A stretch of DNA of 64,000 nt from Dethiosulfovibrio peptidovorans (GCA_002748665.1 PDTB01000021.1:94356-158355), one strand, 5' to 3'; counted from the first letter of the stretch, positions 50,616-61,810 are shown. The notes: a model not told the origin generated them from the letters alone. Numbers and translations: made by a program.

Positions 50616-50862
50616 GGGGGCCTCTAAAAACTCGGAAACTCGCATCAGGTCGTTTCGACGAGGCCCATTCGAGGTTTCGTGTTTTTGACCTGCCGTCGTG
50701 AAGTATCGACTGGGGCGAGGTGGACATAGTCCCAGGCCGGGAGGGCACCTCCTGTGCCCTTCGGGGCGACGGTGCGGAGCGGGCAGGTCAAAGTTGCTTT
50801 TGGGTGAGACAGGGCTCTGGCGGAATGACCTGAGGCTGGGAGACTCGGATGTAGAGGTACCC
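50616..50862 (+). repeat. Foldback repeat, copy C
   Basis: Starts GGGGGCCTCTAAAAA and ends TAGAGGTACCC; relative to copy A it lacks about 8 bases near the right end, where the T run should be. The central hairpin reads GGGCAC-CTCCT-GTGCCC, so its 5-base loop is the reverse complement of that in copies A and B (AGGAG when read in the same orientation). The right end lies 8 bases from the stop codon of the adenosyltransferase gene, so the fold could serve as its transcription end. Confidence 0.85.
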
Positions 50863-50869
50863 GAAAGCT

Positions 50870-51391
50870 TTATCTCTCTTTGGAAGGGGTTTTCTCTTTT
50901 TGGTACCAGAGGATCAGAGCATATAGTCCGTCGGACAATCTGTTGACATAGGAGAAGACCTCTGGGGGAATTGCCCCTGCCCGAAAGAGTGAAACAACCT
51001 GACGTTCTGCCCGTCGGGCTACAGTTCGAGCCAAATGGAGAGCTGCGCAAACTTGGCATTCGCCCGGGCGTATAAACTGAAAGTCCGTATCAGTGAACAT
51101 GGATGACACCTGACGGATCATCTCCTCCAGCCGGTCAAGTTTTGGTGGCTCCAGTCCATCACAGAGCGCCAGATATCCCATGAGAACGTACAGGTCATCC
51201 TCCAGCTGTCTCAGGTGTTCGTTCACTGGTTCAAAATCGCATATGGACCGAGCAAGGCCAATGGTGGCTTGGCATTCATCCACGATTCCATAGGCCTCGA
51301 CCCTGGGATCATCCTTTGGGACTCGCTTGCCGGAGCAGAGGCTGGTGTTCCCCTTGTCGCCACCTTTGGTGGTGATTGTGAGATTTTGCAT
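50870..51391 (-). CDS. Cob(I)alamin adenosyltransferase, PduO type
   Basis: Transfers the adenosyl group of ATP to corrinoid, giving coenzyme B12. 173 residues, the usual length of the N-terminal-domain-only form. 'TTKGGDKGNTSLCSGKRV' is the ATP-binding signature, followed by 'DPRVEAYGIVDECQATIGLA' and 'AALHLARTVARRAERQVV', then the cobalamin-side helix 'FSYVNRLSDGLYALILWY'. AAGGAGGA precedes the ATG. No B12-dependent enzyme or cobalamin riboswitch is seen next to it. Confidence 0.92.
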   Translation of the reverse strand: MQNLTITTKGGDKGNTSLCSGKRVPKDDPRVEAYGIVDECQATIGLARSICDFEPVNEHLRQLEDDLYVLMGYLALCDGLEPPKLDRLEEMIRQVSSMFTDTDFQFIRPGECQVCAALHLARTVARRAERQVVSLFRAGAIPPEVFSYVNRLSDGLYALILWYQKEKTPSKER

Positions 51392-51576
51392 GGCGTATCC
51401 TCCTTTTTTGTTCGTGCTCCTCGACTTTCTTTTGCAACAAAAACGTTCTCTACTTGAACGCAGTCTGAGTAAAGAAGCGTATGTTGGTATTTTATCGCTT
51501 TTTTCGAATGTTTTTCAGGCGAAAACTCTTGTCAAGGACCGTGTGTACTGATAGAATACGTCTCGTTCTCGATTGA
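51392..51576. other. Divergent promoter region of the adenosyltransferase gene and tRNA-Leu
   Basis: It holds the tRNA promoter on the plus strand (TTGTCA at 51529, TAGAAT at 51552). No clear minus-strand promoter or riboswitch fold was found in the rest. Confidence 0.4.
51529..51557 (+). promoter_or_regulatory. Promoter of tRNA-Leu
   Basis: TTGTCA (51529-51534), a 17-base spacer and TAGAAT (51552-51557) are both one base from consensus, placed 20 bases before the tRNA. Confidence 0.75.
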
Positions 51577-51664
51577 GCCCGGGTGGCGGAATTGGTAGAC
51601 GCGCTAGATTCAGGTTCTAGTGGGCATACTGCCTGTAGGAGTTCGAGTCTCCTCCCGGGCACCA
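51577..51664 (+). tRNA. tRNA-Leu(CAG)
   Basis: Cloverleaf parts are complete: acceptor stem GCCCGGG / CCCGGGC, D-arm GGCGGAATTGGTAGACGCGC, anticodon stem CTAGA/TCTAG with loop TTCAGGT (anticodon CAG at 51611-51613), a long class II variable arm, the T-loop GTTCGAGTC, discriminator A and an encoded CCA. The long variable arm and anticodon identify leucine. It lies between the adenosyltransferase gene and rpoB, where many bacteria have rplKAJL. Confidence 0.97.
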
Positions 51665-51738
51665 GAGTTGTAATTGTTATTGGCATGCGTGGGTGGCCTT
51701 TGTGACGGACTAATCCGTGACAAAAGGTCTTTTGTTTT

Positions 51739-51776
51739 TGGTCGCATCGTGATCGTTGACACGGTACGACCTTTTT
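51739..51776 (+). terminator. Hairpin with T run between tRNA-Leu and rpoB
   Basis: GGTCG, CGTG / CACG and CGACC pair as a two-part stem, then TTTTT (51772-51776). It could end the tRNA transcript. The 3' half overlaps the candidate rpoB -35 box, so terminator and promoter share sequence. Confidence 0.6.
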
Positions 51777-51784
51777 GTTATGTT
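51756..51784 (+). promoter_or_regulatory. Candidate rpoB promoter
   Basis: A perfect TTGACA (51756-51761), a 17-base spacer and TATGTT (51779-51784). This lies 64 bases before the rpoB ATG and overlaps the preceding hairpin. Confidence 0.65.
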
Positions 51785-51847
51785 TACTGTTCGTCAGTAT
51801 AGAAATTTTTCTCCTCATCTTTGAGACACAGGGAGGTTGTCAGCCTG

Positions 51848-54800
51848 ATGGCCGAATTCGTACCCGTAGGCAAAAAGCGCAGCCGACTCACCTTTGGTCG
51901 TGCCCGGGATCTGGTGGAGATTCCCGACATGGTTGAGGTGCAGCGAGATTCATATCGAAACTTCTTCCAGGAAGAGCAGGATCCTGATAACCGAGGCAAC
52001 TTTGGGCTTCAGGAACTTCTTGAGGAGATATTCCCCATCGAAAACTATGATGGTTCCTTTGCGCTGGAATTTGTTCGGTACTTTTTGGATGATTCGACAA
52101 CGACTCAGGATGAGGCTCAGCAGAAAGACTGTACCTGGCATCGTCCCGTCAGGGCGACGATCCGCCTTATCAGCAGAAAAACAATGGAGATTAAGGAAGA
52201 AGAGATATACCTCGGTGATTTTCCCATGATGACCGAGCGGGGAACCTTCATCATAAATGGTACCGAACGAGTCGTGGTCAACCAGCTGGCTCGGTCGGCT
52301 GGCGTGTATTTTAAGGTGGATTATTCAGCTCCTGTCGCTGAGACTTTCACGGCCAAGATTATCCCTGAACGGGGGGCATGGCTTGAGTTCGCAATGGGCA
52401 GTGGCGATGCCCTCTATGTCAACATCGACAACAAAAAAAAGCTCCCGGGGACCTTGCTTCTAAAAGCTTTTGGTGTTTCCTCCAACGAGGAGCTCCTCCG
52501 CATTTTCGGTGGCGAGATCACGGAGGTCGACCTGGTTGAAGATGAAGTCCTTGGCCGTCTTTTAGCCGAGACCATCGTGAACGAAAGCGGTGTCGAGGTC
52601 ATTCGCCGAGAGGAGCGCCTGAATCGAGAGCATCTGGAACAATTATGGCAGATGGGCAGGACCCGGATCAATGTCTGGGATGTGAGCCCCGTCTTTGCGG
52701 CTACTTTGGAAAAGGATGTCACCAATACTCCCGAGGAAGCGATGTTGGAGATATTCAGACGTCTTCGTCCCAACGAGCCCGCTCGCATTGAAAACGCCAG
52801 GGAATATTTTGAGGGCTTGTTTTTTGACGTTCGGCGCTATACCCTGGGGCGCGTCGGTCGCTACAAGCTGAACAGACGGCTCCGTTTGGACATCCCCATA
52901 TCCCATAGGCTTCTGACAGTCGAGGACCTGGTTCGGATCGTCAAGGGAGTCGTCGTTCTACGGGATACGGAGGAGCAGCGAGATGAGCGTTCCTTCGCTG
53001 ACCTGCATGAGGAATACCCTGACGATATCGATCATCTGGGCAATCGTCGGGTTCGTTCCGTGGGAGAGCTTCTCCAGAACCAGGTTCGTATTGGTCTGCT
53101 TCGCATGGAGCGGATCGCCAAGGAGCGAATGACGACCATTCCCGATCTGACCAAGGCCATGGCGCGGGATCTGATCAACGTTCGTCCTATCTCAGCGGCT
53201 CTCAGGGAGTTTTTCGGATCAGGGCAGCTCTCTCAGTATATGGATCAGAACAACCCCCTGTCGGAGCTCACTCACCGCCGTCGTCTTTCGGCCTTGGGGC
53301 CCGGTGGACTCAGTCGAGAGCGAGCTGGATTCGAGGCTCGAGACGTTCACTACACCCACTACGGGCGTATCTGTCCCATAGAGACTCCAGAGGGGCCTAA
53401 TATCGGTCTTGTAACCTCTCTGTCTACGTATTCTAAGGTCAATGACTACGGATTTTTGGTCACACCACGGCGTCCGGTCCATGATGGCGTCGTATCTATG
53501 GATCCTGGTGATGTCGTCTATCTGGCGGCAGACGATGAGGATGAGGTCTACGTGGGGCGGGCCAACACGCCTTACGATGAGAAAACCGGTCGTCTTTCGG
53601 AGGAGCTTTGCTACGCTCGATACAGGGGGAAAATTGTGGAGGTTCCCCCCGAGAGGGTAGATTATCTGGACATCTCCCCGAAACAAATCGTCTCGGCCTC
53701 TACAGCTCTGATCCCTTTTCTGGAGCATGACGATGCGAACCGAGCTCTCATGGGCTCCAATATGCAGCGTCAGGCTGTGCCCCTTCTGCTGCCGGCGGCT
53801 CCGCGTGTAGGGACCGGTATGGAGGCTCGTATCGCCAAAGACTCGGGGTCCTGTGTGATCTCCCCTGTGGCTGGTCATGTCTCTTACGTAGACGCTGATA
53901 AGGTCGAGATAAAATCCCCCTCTGGTGATTATAGAACCTTTGCCTTCCAGAAATTCAAAAGATCCAACCAGGGAACCATCATCCATCAGCGTCCGATCGT
54001 GGCGAAGGGGGATCTGGTCTCTGTGGGGCAGGTCCTGGCCGATGGTCAGTCGGTAGATCAGGGCGAGCTCGCTCTGGGGCGGAATGTCCTTATCGCCTTT
54101 ATCCCGTGGGAGGGGTATAACTACGAAGATGCTATCCTCCTGAGCGAGCGTCTTGTCAAAGAGGATTACTTCACGTCGATCCATATTGAGGAGTACGAAA
54201 TGGAGGCTCGGGACACAAAACTTGGTCCTGAGGAGATCACCAGGGATATCCCCAACGTGGGCGAAGATGCTCTGAAGGATCTTGATGAGTGGGGAGTTGT
54301 TCGAGTTGGGGCCGAGGTTGTCGCCGGCGACATCCTCGTGGGTAAGGTCACCCCTAAGGGAGAATCTGACCAGTCTCCTGAGGAAAAACTCCTGCGGGCC
54401 ATCTTCGGCGAGAAGGCTCGGGAGGTGAGGGACATGTCGCTGCACGTCCCTCATGGTGCCAGAGGAAAGGTTGTCGCTGTTAAGAAGCTGAACAAGGAAG
54501 AGAACAGCGACTCTCTGAGTCCCGGAGTCAACGAGGTGGTCAAGGTTTATGTGGCTCAGCTACGTAAGATCACCGTGGGGGATAAGATGTCCGGGCGACA
54601 CGGGAACAAGGGGGTTGTCTCCAGAATATTGCCGGTGGAGGACATGCCCTACATGCCCGATGGAACACCGGTGGATGTCTGCCTTAACCCTCTTGGGGTG
54701 CCGAGCCGGATGAATCTGGGACAGGTGCTTGAGACCATCCTGGCGACTGTGGCGGTGGCCAACGGTTGGCACGTGGCTACACCTGTCTTCGAGGGAGCTC

Positions 54801-55510
54801 GGGAGCAGGAAATTTACGATCTACTGGATAAACTGAGTAAGGAGAACCCCGACTATTCAACCCTCACCTCAGGGGGCACCATGCAGCTCATAGATGGTCG
54901 GACGGGGGAGCCCATGGATTACAAGACCACAGTAGGGTACATGTACATGCTCAAATTGAACCACCTCGTAGATGACAAGCTTCACGCCCGGTCCATCGGA
55001 CCCTATAGTCTTATCACCCAACAGCCATTGGGTGGTAAAGCTCAGTTTGGGGGGCAGCGCTTTGGTGAGATGGAGGTCTGGGCTCTGCAAGGGTATGGTG
55101 CAGCCCATATTCTTCAGGAAATGCTCACGGTTAAGTCCGACGACATTCGGGGGCGTCTCAAGACCTACGAAAAAATTGTCAAGGGGCAGAATCTCACCAG
55201 TCCTGGAGTTCCCGAGAGCTTCAAAGTCCTTGTTAAGGAGCTTGAGGGTTTAGGTTTGGGAGTCGATATCGAGTACAGCGACGGGACGATAGGGCCTTTG
55301 TTGCCTGACGATGACGAGGAACAGCCCCAAAAGGCTTCCCTGTCCATGCCTTTTGCTGGCGACGCGAGGATCGTCTCGCCGGAATCCGTTCCCGCTCCTA
55401 CGTCGTTAGAGATGGAGGCCATGATTTTTGGTGACGGTAAAAAATCGGGGAGCGAGAATAGTCCCACCAATGACCAGGAAGCCGATGAGGCGAAAGGAGT
55501 TGACCGCTAA
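51848..55510 (+). CDS. rpoB: RNA polymerase subunit beta
   Basis: 1220 residues, catalytic beta subunit of RNA polymerase. The rifampicin pocket is intact: '[15 protein letters not shown]' begins at residue 455, with Gln463, Asp466, His476 and Ser481 in the positions of E. coli 513, 516, 526 and 531, so the wild-type (sensitive-type) residues are present. Other conserved blocks: '[20 protein letters not shown]', '[20 protein letters not shown]', '[15 protein letters not shown]' and '[19 protein letters not shown]'. ATG 51848 with GGGAGG is chosen; an upstream TTG is in frame. The acidic C-terminal tail after residue 1150 is longer than usual. rpoC follows after 2 bases. Confidence 0.97.
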   Translation: MAEFVPVGKKRSRLTFGRARDLVEIPDMVEVQRDSYRNFFQEEQDPDNRGNFGLQELLEEIFPIENYDGSFALEFVRYFLDDSTTTQDEAQQKDCTWHRPVRATIRLISRKTMEIKEEEIYLGDFPMMTERGTFIINGTERVVVNQLARSAGVYFKVDYSAPVAETFTAKIIPERGAWLEFAMGSGDALYVNIDNKKKLPGTLLLKAFGVSSNEELLRIFGGEITEVDLVEDEVLGRLLAETIVNESGVEVIRREERLNREHLEQLWQMGRTRINVWDVSPVFAATLEKDVTNTPEEAMLEIFRRLRPNEPARIENAREYFEGLFFDVRRYTLGRVGRYKLNRRLRLDIPISHRLLTVEDLVRIVKGVVVLRDTEEQRDERSFADLHEEYPDDIDHLGNRRVRSVGELLQNQVRIGLLRMERIAKERMTTIPDLTKAMARDLINVRPISAALREFFGSGQLSQYMDQNNPLSELTHRRRLSALGPGGLSRERAGFEARDVHYTHYGRICPIETPEGPNIGLVTSLSTYSKVNDYGFLVTPRRPVHDGVVSMDPGDVVYLAADDEDEVYVGRANTPYDEKTGRLSEELCYARYRGKIVEVPPERVDYLDISPKQIVSASTALIPFLEHDDANRALMGSNMQRQAVPLLLPAAPRVGTGMEARIAKDSGSCVISPVAGHVSYVDADKVEIKSPSGDYRTFAFQKFKRSNQGTIIHQRPIVAKGDLVSVGQVLADGQSVDQGELALGRNVLIAFIPWEGYNYEDAILLSERLVKEDYFTSIHIEEYEMEARDTKLGPEEITRDIPNVGEDALKDLDEWGVVRVGAEVVAGDILVGKVTPKGESDQSPEEKLLRAIFGEKAREVRDMSLHVPHGARGKVVAVKKLNKEENSDSLSPGVNEVVKVYVAQLRKITVGDKMSGRHGNKGVVSRILPVEDMPYMPDGTPVDVCLNPLGVPSRMNLGQVLETILATVAVANGWHVATPVFEGAREQEIYDLLDKLSKENPDYSTLTSGGTMQLIDGRTGEPMDYKTTVGYMYMLKLNHLVDDKLHARSIGPYSLITQQPLGGKAQFGGQRFGEMEVWALQGYGAAHILQEMLTVKSDDIRGRLKTYEKIVKGQNLTSPGVPESFKVLVKELEGLGLGVDIEYSDGTIGPLLPDDDEEQPQKASLSMPFAGDARIVSPESVPAPTSLEMEAMIFGDGKKSGSENSPTNDQEADEAKGVDR

Positions 55511-55512
55511 CG

Positions 55513-58500
55513 ATGACTCGCCGTGAGATCGTCGGGGTTAGGGTGCGTCTCGCCAGTCCAGGAGATATTCGAGCCCTGTCTGCCGGAGAAGTAAAAAAAC
55601 CCGAGACCATCAACTACCGCACTCTTCGTCCCGAGAAGGATGGCCTGTTCTGTGAGCGTATTTTCGGTCCGACAAAGAGCTTCGAGTGTGCCTGCGGCAA
55701 GTATAAAAAGAGTGGCCCTAAGTTTAAAGGGGTTATCTGTGACAGATGTGGTGTGGAGGTAACTGACAACCGCGTTCGCAGGGAACGCATGGGACACATT
55801 GAGTTAGCGGCTCCAGTGGTCCATATTTGGTATCTTCGGGGAATTCCCAGTCGACTCAGCCTCCTGCTGGGGACTGCCACAAAGATGTTGGAAAAGGTCG
55901 TCTATTTTGCCCCGATCCGTAAGAGAGAACCAGCCTTCAAGGTCGTTATGGAGGGGAAGCGGAGTGATCTGGCCCGGCGGGGCGATGTCATCTCCGAGAG
56001 TGAGGTACGGCTTCACGACCACTACGACACTAAGTTCAAGGCAGAGGAAGCCTATCGAGTTGTCTCGGTGGACGATATCCCTCTGTCTGAGGGGGACGTT
56101 ATTTCCTCATCCCAAATGGGTCGTTTCAAGGCAGATTACGGTGATGATGTCTTCTCCGCTGAGCCGGCTTTTCTGGTTGAAGACTGTCCTGAAGACGGGC
56201 CACTAACTCAGGGAGACGTTATCTCCGCTCAGCGCCGAGATGACCTTCTTGCCGCAGAAATTGATTTCACGGTCACGCGGGCGAAGGTCGGTAGTCACGA
56301 GGGATTTCTGGTCACGTCCGTAGCCAAGCTCCCCTTTGCCAAGGGAGACGTCATATCTACTAGCGAATATGTTCTTTTCCAGGAGCGTTACCCTGAGAGG
56401 TTTTCGGCTCAGCTTGAGACCATCGTTGTGGAGGATCCTTGTTTCCTCGTCGTCAACGGCAGCGAGTCGCCTTTCAATGAAGGGGACGTCATTCTTGATC
56501 GGGAACAATACCTTTGTCGTCATTACGACAAGCGTTTTAGGGCTGGCATCGGTGCTGAGGGTGTCCGTGAGATGTTGGATGCCTTGGATATGAACCACCT
56601 GGCTCAGGAGCTTCGAGAGGAGCTCTCGGAGACCACGGGACAGAAGCGGCGTAAGCTGGTTAAACGACTTCAGGTCGTAGAGGACTTTCGTAAGGGCTAC
56701 TGTACCCCTCAATCTATGGTCTTGGAGGTCCTGCCCGTTATTCCGCCGGATCTTCGCCCCATGGTTCAGCTAGATGGTGGGCGCTTTGCCACCTCTGATC
56801 TGAATGACCTGTATCGTCGAGTCATCAATCGGAATAACCGTCTGAAGAAGCTTCAGGAGCTTCGGGCTCCTGAGATCATCGTCCGAAATGAGAAGCGAAT
56901 GCTTCAGGAATCGGTGGATGCCCTGATCGACAACGGTCGTATGGGTAAGGCAGTGCTTGGGGCGGGCAACCGACCGCTTAAGAGTCTTACCGATTTGCTT
57001 CGGGGTAAGAAGGGGCGATTCCGTCAGAACCTCCTGGGCAAACGCGTGGATTACTCGGGGCGTTCGGTCATCACGATCGGCCCCAACCTGAAGATCTACC
57101 AGTGTGGTCTTCCGAAGCAGATGGCCCTTGAGCTCTTTAAACCCTTTGTTATCCAGCGTTTGGTGGATATGGATATTGCCCCTAATGTCAAAAGCGGCAA
57201 ACGCATGATCGAGAGAGGGCGAGAGGAGATCTGGGGTATCCTGGAGGATATTATTCGGGATCATCCAGTTATGCTTAATCGAGCTCCGACCTTGCATCGT
57301 CTTGGGATTCAGGCATTCGAACCTGTGCTTATGGAGGGCAAGGCTATCCGCTTACATCCTTTGGTCTGTACGGCCTTTAACGCTGACTTTGACGGAGACC
57401 AGATGGCGGTTCACGTCCCTCTGTCGGTAGAGGCCCAGGCCGAGGCTCGGATGCTGATGCTTGCGGCAAACAACATCCTCTCTCCCGCCAGTGGTAAGCC
57501 TATCGTAGCTCCGACCCAGGACATGGTCTTGGGCATCTACTATCTTACCGACCTTCGGCCAGGTATGACAGGTGAAGGGCTGCTCTTCGACAGCTTTAAC
57601 GACGTTTTGGTGGCATTGGATCATGGCATCGTTCACGTCAACGCCAAGATTCGTCTTCGATGGAATTCCCAGTGGGGCAACTGGGGCGATACCGAGCCTC
57701 AGTGGGGAGTCTCCTTCATTGACGAGAATCACAAATGGTTTGAGACCTCGCCAGGGCGGGTGCTGTTCAACAGCCATCTTCCTCAGGCACTCCGATTCCT
57801 GGATGGACAGCTTGGCAAAAAAGATCTGAGCAAGCTTCTTGATCTCGGCTATGATAGGGTCTCTCGTCAGGAGATGGTTCAAATATTAGATGCCATCAAG
57901 GTCCTGGGATACCATTGGGCCACCCTGAGCGGGATCAGTTTCTGTGTCACTGACGTGGTTATACCCGAGGAAAAAGGCGAAGTGGTTCGTCAAACTCTGG
58001 TGGAAGATGACCAGATTCGAGATCAGTACGAGATGGGAATTCTCACCGAGGACGAATATCTCTTGCAGAAGGAGACTCTCTGGTCCCATGCTGCGGGTGA
58101 GGTCGGCGACGCTATCCTGAGGCACATGGGAAGCGAGAATCCCATTCGAATGATGGTGGATTCGGGCTCTCGAGGAAGCCGGGGACAGCTTGCTCAGATG
58201 GCTGGTATCCGGGGGCTCATGGCCGACCCGACCGGTCGGATTATCGATTACCCTATCACGACCAACTTCCGGGAAGGCATGAACATGTTAGAGTATTTCA
58301 TCTCCACTCACGGAGCTCGAAAAGGGTTGGCTGACACGGCCCTTCGAACGGCTAAGTCGGGGTATCTAACGCGACGGCTGGTGGATGTGGCTCAGGATGT
58401 CATCATTACCGAGAAGGATTGTGGGACTGATCGTGGCGTCAAGATCCAGCCTCTTGAGAGTGATGGCAAGACAGTGATCCCCATAGCGGAGCGTCTAGCT

Positions 58501-60495
58501 GGTAGAACCGCTCTGCATGACCTAGTTGATCCGGCAAGTGGACAGGTTTTGGTCCTTGCTGGGGAGATTATAACGCCTGAGTCCGCTCGAAAAATAGATC
58601 AAGCGGGCTTTCGTGAGGTCTGGGTTCGCAGCCCCATGACCTGTACGACCCGTCATGGCATTTGTCAGAGGTGCTACGGTATCGACCTGAGCACCCGATC
58701 CTTAGTGGACATCGGTGAGGCTGTAGGGGTTGTCGCCGCTCAGTCCATCGGTGAGCCTGGAACTCAGCTGACGATGAGAACCTTCCACACCGGTGGTGTT
58801 CGGATCACCGGTGAGGATATCACACAGGGGCTTCCCCGGATTGAACAACTATTTGAGGCCCGTCGCCCCAAGAAGGTAGCTGTTCTTGCTGGTTTGGACG
58901 GCAACGTTGTGGAGATCCGGGAAATGGAAGGGAAGAGAAAGGTCATTATCGTTTCTGACGACCCCGAAAACGAACAAAAGGTGATCCATACAATTCCGGC
59001 CAATCAAAACCTCTTGGTGGAAGAGGGCGATGCGGTTATTCGCTCCCAGAAGCTCACGGAAGGATACGTCGATCCTCAGCAACTTTTGGAGGTCATGGGG
59101 CAGGAAGAGGTTCAAAAATACCTGGTGGACAGCATTCAGGAGGTGTATCGCTCTCAGGGTGTGTCCATCAACAACAAACATATCGAGGTGATCCTTCGGA
59201 AAGTAGCCCCGGTCAACAGAGTGCGGGTCATGGACGAAGGGGATACGGCCTTGGTCGCAGGAGACCTGGTTTGGGCTGATGATGTGGAGCTTGAGGAAGC
59301 CGCTATCGCTGCGGAAAATGAGCGGAACATCGCTGAGGCCGTCGCCACTTTCTCAGGTTCTCTCTTCGATTCTGTAGTGGGTTCATCTAAGCTCGATAGC
59401 AGTAAATATAAGGGGCAGCCTCTGGATGAACCTCTTCTCCGATCCATTCTGGCGCCTGGAGCGTCGGCGAGTGAGATTCTGATTACCGATGAAGAGGGAC
59501 TCCTGAAGATCATCGTTGGGGAGGCCTCGTTCAGGAAAGAGCTCAAGGGATTCGAGCTCATCGAACCTTTCGACGGAGAGGGAGGCAAGGTGGTGGAGGT
59601 TGCTCAGCCTCTGACTCTGGGGCAGCTATCAGTTATTACCTCCAGCGCTCCTCGTCCGATTTATGTCCGAGATGTTGAGGCAGTGGAGAAACTCGTAGAT
59701 GCGGCGTATCTGGCCGAGGATGTGGTTGTGGACGATACGGTCCTCGTCGAGAGAGACCATCGAGTGACTGAGGATATCGCTGTTCTTCTCCGGACTCACG
59801 AGATCGCTGTTGTGAAAGTATGGCGGGGTGTGGAGCGAGTGTCTCTGGCTGACGCCATGCAGGAACGGCTTCTGTCAAGAATATGGGGTAAGCCGTTGAA
59901 ACAGGCTATCGATGACCAAGGTAACGCCGTGACGAACAAGCCTCAACTTGTGGACGGAAGCGTGGTTCGGGGCCTTATAGAGGGAGGGCTCACCGCCATC
60001 TCCATAGGGGAGGAGATCGTCTCTCGAGAGGGTGTCTTAAAAGAAGTTATCGCTGATCGGTGTTACGGGAAAATCCTATTGGATTCCGTCGAATTTGATG
60101 GAGATGTTGTGGCCGAGGCCGGTCAGGAAGTCAATCAGGAGCTGGTGGAGGTCTTAGTTCATGCCGATCCAGAGGAGCTCGTTCTTCGGCCGTCTTCTTG
60201 CCCGAGCGACCTCCGTCATCTCATCTCTAGGGTGGCCTTCGTTCGAAAGCTTCGCCAGAGCCCAGAATGCCGAAAATTCATCCATGGAATCACCAAGGCC
60301 GCATTGGCGACGGAGAGTTTTTTGAGCGCAGCCTCGTTCCAGCAGACTGCCCAAGTATTGGCCGGCGCTGCTGTCCGATGTCAGCTCGACAGCTTGGTGG
60401 GGCTTAAAGAGAACGTTATTATTGGTCACCTTATCCCGGCAGGGACTGGTGTTGAGGATTTTCAGAAACTTTCGGTCACCGAAAAAAGATGCTAG
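55513..60495 (+). CDS. rpoC: RNA polymerase subunit beta prime, with two large insertions
   Basis: 1660 residues, longer than usual. Zinc-binding '[20 protein letters not shown]', active-site 'NADFDGDQM' (residues 623-631), bridge-helix and trigger-loop blocks ('[19 protein letters not shown]' without the E. coli SI3 insert) and C-terminal '[20 protein letters not shown]' and '[17 protein letters not shown]' are present. Insertion 1 (about residues 140-345) holds five copies of a GDVI(S/L)-centred module (at 157, 194, 234, 278, 324), like sandwich-barrel hybrid repeats. Insertion 2 (about 1270-1585) separates the usual 'AGDLVW' segment from 'GITKA'. The start ATG is 2 bases after the rpoB stop. 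Confidence 0.96.
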   Translation: MTRREIVGVRVRLASPGDIRALSAGEVKKPETINYRTLRPEKDGLFCERIFGPTKSFECACGKYKKSGPKFKGVICDRCGVEVTDNRVRRERMGHIELAAPVVHIWYLRGIPSRLSLLLGTATKMLEKVVYFAPIRKREPAFKVVMEGKRSDLARRGDVISESEVRLHDHYDTKFKAEEAYRVVSVDDIPLSEGDVISSSQMGRFKADYGDDVFSAEPAFLVEDCPEDGPLTQGDVISAQRRDDLLAAEIDFTVTRAKVGSHEGFLVTSVAKLPFAKGDVISTSEYVLFQERYPERFSAQLETIVVEDPCFLVVNGSESPFNEGDVILDREQYLCRHYDKRFRAGIGAEGVREMLDALDMNHLAQELREELSETTGQKRRKLVKRLQVVEDFRKGYCTPQSMVLEVLPVIPPDLRPMVQLDGGRFATSDLNDLYRRVINRNNRLKKLQELRAPEIIVRNEKRMLQESVDALIDNGRMGKAVLGAGNRPLKSLTDLLRGKKGRFRQNLLGKRVDYSGRSVITIGPNLKIYQCGLPKQMALELFKPFVIQRLVDMDIAPNVKSGKRMIERGREEIWGILEDIIRDHPVMLNRAPTLHRLGIQAFEPVLMEGKAIRLHPLVCTAFNADFDGDQMAVHVPLSVEAQAEARMLMLAANNILSPASGKPIVAPTQDMVLGIYYLTDLRPGMTGEGLLFDSFNDVLVALDHGIVHVNAKIRLRWNSQWGNWGDTEPQWGVSFIDENHKWFETSPGRVLFNSHLPQALRFLDGQLGKKDLSKLLDLGYDRVSRQEMVQILDAIKVLGYHWATLSGISFCVTDVVIPEEKGEVVRQTLVEDDQIRDQYEMGILTEDEYLLQKETLWSHAAGEVGDAILRHMGSENPIRMMVDSGSRGSRGQLAQMAGIRGLMADPTGRIIDYPITTNFREGMNMLEYFISTHGARKGLADTALRTAKSGYLTRRLVDVAQDVIITEKDCGTDRGVKIQPLESDGKTVIPIAERLAGRTALHDLVDPASGQVLVLAGEIITPESARKIDQAGFREVWVRSPMTCTTRHGICQRCYGIDLSTRSLVDIGEAVGVVAAQSIGEPGTQLTMRTFHTGGVRITGEDITQGLPRIEQLFEARRPKKVAVLAGLDGNVVEIREMEGKRKVIIVSDDPENEQKVIHTIPANQNLLVEEGDAVIRSQKLTEGYVDPQQLLEVMGQEEVQKYLVDSIQEVYRSQGVSINNKHIEVILRKVAPVNRVRVMDEGDTALVAGDLVWADDVELEEAAIAAENERNIAEAVATFSGSLFDSVVGSSKLDSSKYKGQPLDEPLLRSILAPGASASEILITDEEGLLKIIVGEASFRKELKGFELIEPFDGEGGKVVEVAQPLTLGQLSVITSSAPRPIYVRDVEAVEKLVDAAYLAEDVVVDDTVLVERDHRVTEDIAVLLRTHEIAVVKVWRGVERVSLADAMQERLLSRIWGKPLKQAIDDQGNAVTNKPQLVDGSVVRGLIEGGLTAISIGEEIVSREGVLKEVIADRCYGKILLDSVEFDGDVVAEAGQEVNQELVEVLVHADPEELVLRPSSCPSDLRHLISRVAFVRKLRQSPECRKFIHGITKAALATESFLSAASFQQTAQVLAGAAVRCQLDSLVGLKENVIIGHLIPAGTGVEDFQKLSVTEKRC

Positions 60496-60545
60496 CCTGC
60501 GTATATTTTTTCAAAACGCTATCGATTCGTCCTGAAGCTGGTTTC

Positions 60546-60574
60546 TTGACATTGCTCTGGGGCGTTGATATCAT
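60546..60574 (+). promoter_or_regulatory. Promoter of the L7Ae-rpsL-rpsG-fusA-tuf operon
   Basis: Perfect TTGACA (60546-60551), 17-base spacer, TATCAT (60569-60574, one mismatch). It lies 31 bases before the L7Ae-like gene and suggests transcription separate from rpoBC. Confidence 0.75.
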
Positions 60575-60604
60575 TACCCGGTGTCTATGCTCGGGGGGTG
60601 TGTC

Positions 60605-60862
60605 ATGCCTGTGGGAGAACTTGCATCGGGACGGCGAATCGTCGGATTGAACCAGGTCCGACGGGCGTTGTTGCGAGAGGGGGTTCAGAAAGTCTTCCTC
60701 GCAGATGATGCCGATTCCCAGATCATCTCGGAGATCCTCCGTCTCGCCGAAGAGCGGGGCGTCCCCGTCGAGCGCGGATACTCCAAGGCCCATCTTGGTC
60801 GGGCCTGTGCTATTTCCCGCAGTGCGGCTACAGCTGCTGTACAGCGAGAAGATCGCTGTTAA
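60605..60862 (+). CDS. L7Ae/L30e-family ribosome-associated RNA-binding protein (YbxF-like)
   Basis: 85 residues. The L7Ae core is clear: '[20 protein letters not shown]' followed by '[18 protein letters not shown]' and '[15 protein letters not shown]'. Small members of this family bind K-turn RNA and in many Firmicutes sit exactly here, between rpoC and rpsL. GGGGGGTG precedes ATG 60605; an earlier GTG at 60581 is in frame. rpsL follows after 34 bases. Confidence 0.85.
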   Translation: MPVGELASGRRIVGLNQVRRALLREGVQKVFLADDADSQIISEILRLAEERGVPVERGYSKAHLGRACAISRSAATAAVQREDRC

Positions 60863-60896
60863 CGAAGATACAGAATATCTGGAAGGAGGGAATGCA

Positions 60897-61271
60897 GTGC
60901 CAACGATCAACCAGCTCGTTCGGAAGGGGCGGACTGAAAAAGCCAAGAAATCCGACTCTCCCGCGTTGCAGAACTGTCCGGCACGAAGAGGGGTGTGTAC
61001 CCGTGTGTATACTGTCACGCCCAAAAAACCCAACTCGGCGCTTCGAAAGGTCGCTCGTGTTCGGTTGACCAATGGAATTGAGGTCACCTCGTATATTCCC
61101 GGGGTGGGGCATAATCTACAGGAGCACTCGGTGGTTCTTGTTCGAGGCGGTCGTGTTAAGGACCTCCCCGGTGTTCGCTATCACATCGTCCGGGGTACTC
61201 TTGACTGTGGCGGTGTTGAGGGGCGTCGTAGGAGTCGCTCTAAATACGGGGCCCGTCGCCCTAAGTCGTAA
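60897..61271 (+). CDS. rpsL: 30S ribosomal protein S12
   Basis: 124 residues, starting '[18 protein letters not shown]' from a GTG codon behind GGAAGGAGGG. '[20 protein letters not shown]' keeps the Lys residues at which streptomycin resistance usually arises, and '[20 protein letters not shown]' is the second hallmark. Part of the decoding centre of the small subunit. The frame is open upstream, but no homology begins before this start. Confidence 0.97.
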   Translation: MPTINQLVRKGRTEKAKKSDSPALQNCPARRGVCTRVYTVTPKKPNSALRKVARVRLTNGIEVTSYIPGVGHNLQEHSVVLVRGGRVKDLPGVRYHIVRGTLDCGGVEGRRRSRSKYGARRPKS

Positions 61272-61290
61272 ATCGTAAGGAGGGAATGCC

Positions 61291-61761
61291 ATGCCGCGCA
61301 AAGGGCATGTGAGAAAACGGGAGCCCCAGCTGGACACCCGGTTTGAAAATATCGTCATGACAAAGTTTATTAACAAGGTCATGCTCGATGGAAAGAAAAG
61401 CGTTGCCGAAAGGATCGTTTACGATGCTTTGGATAAGGCTGGAGAGAAGCTGGGTGTTGAGCCCCTTGAGGTCTTCAACAAGGCTATGGAAAATGTCAAG
61501 CCTCTGGTCGAGGTCCGTTCCCGACGCGTGGGGGGCGCTACCTACCAGGTCCCTGTGGAGGTCGCTCCCGCCAGGGCTCAGGCTCTGGCCATTCGCTGGA
61601 TCATAAACTACTCTCGGGCGAAGAAGGGGATGCCCATGAGCGAACGCCTCTGCCGGGAGTTTATAGATGCCTACAAGGGCGAGGGGAGTTCCATTAAAAA
61701 GAGGGAAGATACCCATAAGATGGCGGAAGCCAACCGGGCCTTTGCTCATTATCGTTGGTAG
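61291..61761 (+). CDS. rpsG: 30S ribosomal protein S7
   Basis: 156 residues, standard bacterial length. '[15 protein letters not shown]' and '[20 protein letters not shown]' at the N-terminus, '[19 protein letters not shown]' in the middle and '[12 protein letters not shown]' at the end. It nucleates assembly of the small-subunit head. 19 bases after rpsL with GTAAGGAGGG ahead of the ATG. Confidence 0.97.
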   Translation: MPRKGHVRKREPQLDTRFENIVMTKFINKVMLDGKKSVAERIVYDALDKAGEKLGVEPLEVFNKAMENVKPLVEVRSRRVGGATYQVPVEVAPARAQALAIRWIINYSRAKKGMPMSERLCREFIDAYKGEGSSIKKREDTHKMAEANRAFAHYRW

Positions 61762-61810
61762 CACTTGGCGAGCTTCTCGTCGGTCGATTCACGTGTTTTA
61801 GGTGATGATT

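Noticed and set aside
51392-51576. Cobalamin riboswitch upstream of the adenosyltransferase gene
   Set aside because: No B12-box-like sequence or suitable fold was found in the short minus-strand leader.
53219-54454. 411-codon open frame antisense to rpoB
   Set aside because: Shadow of a highly conserved coding region with strong codon bias; no ribosome-binding site or family likeness.
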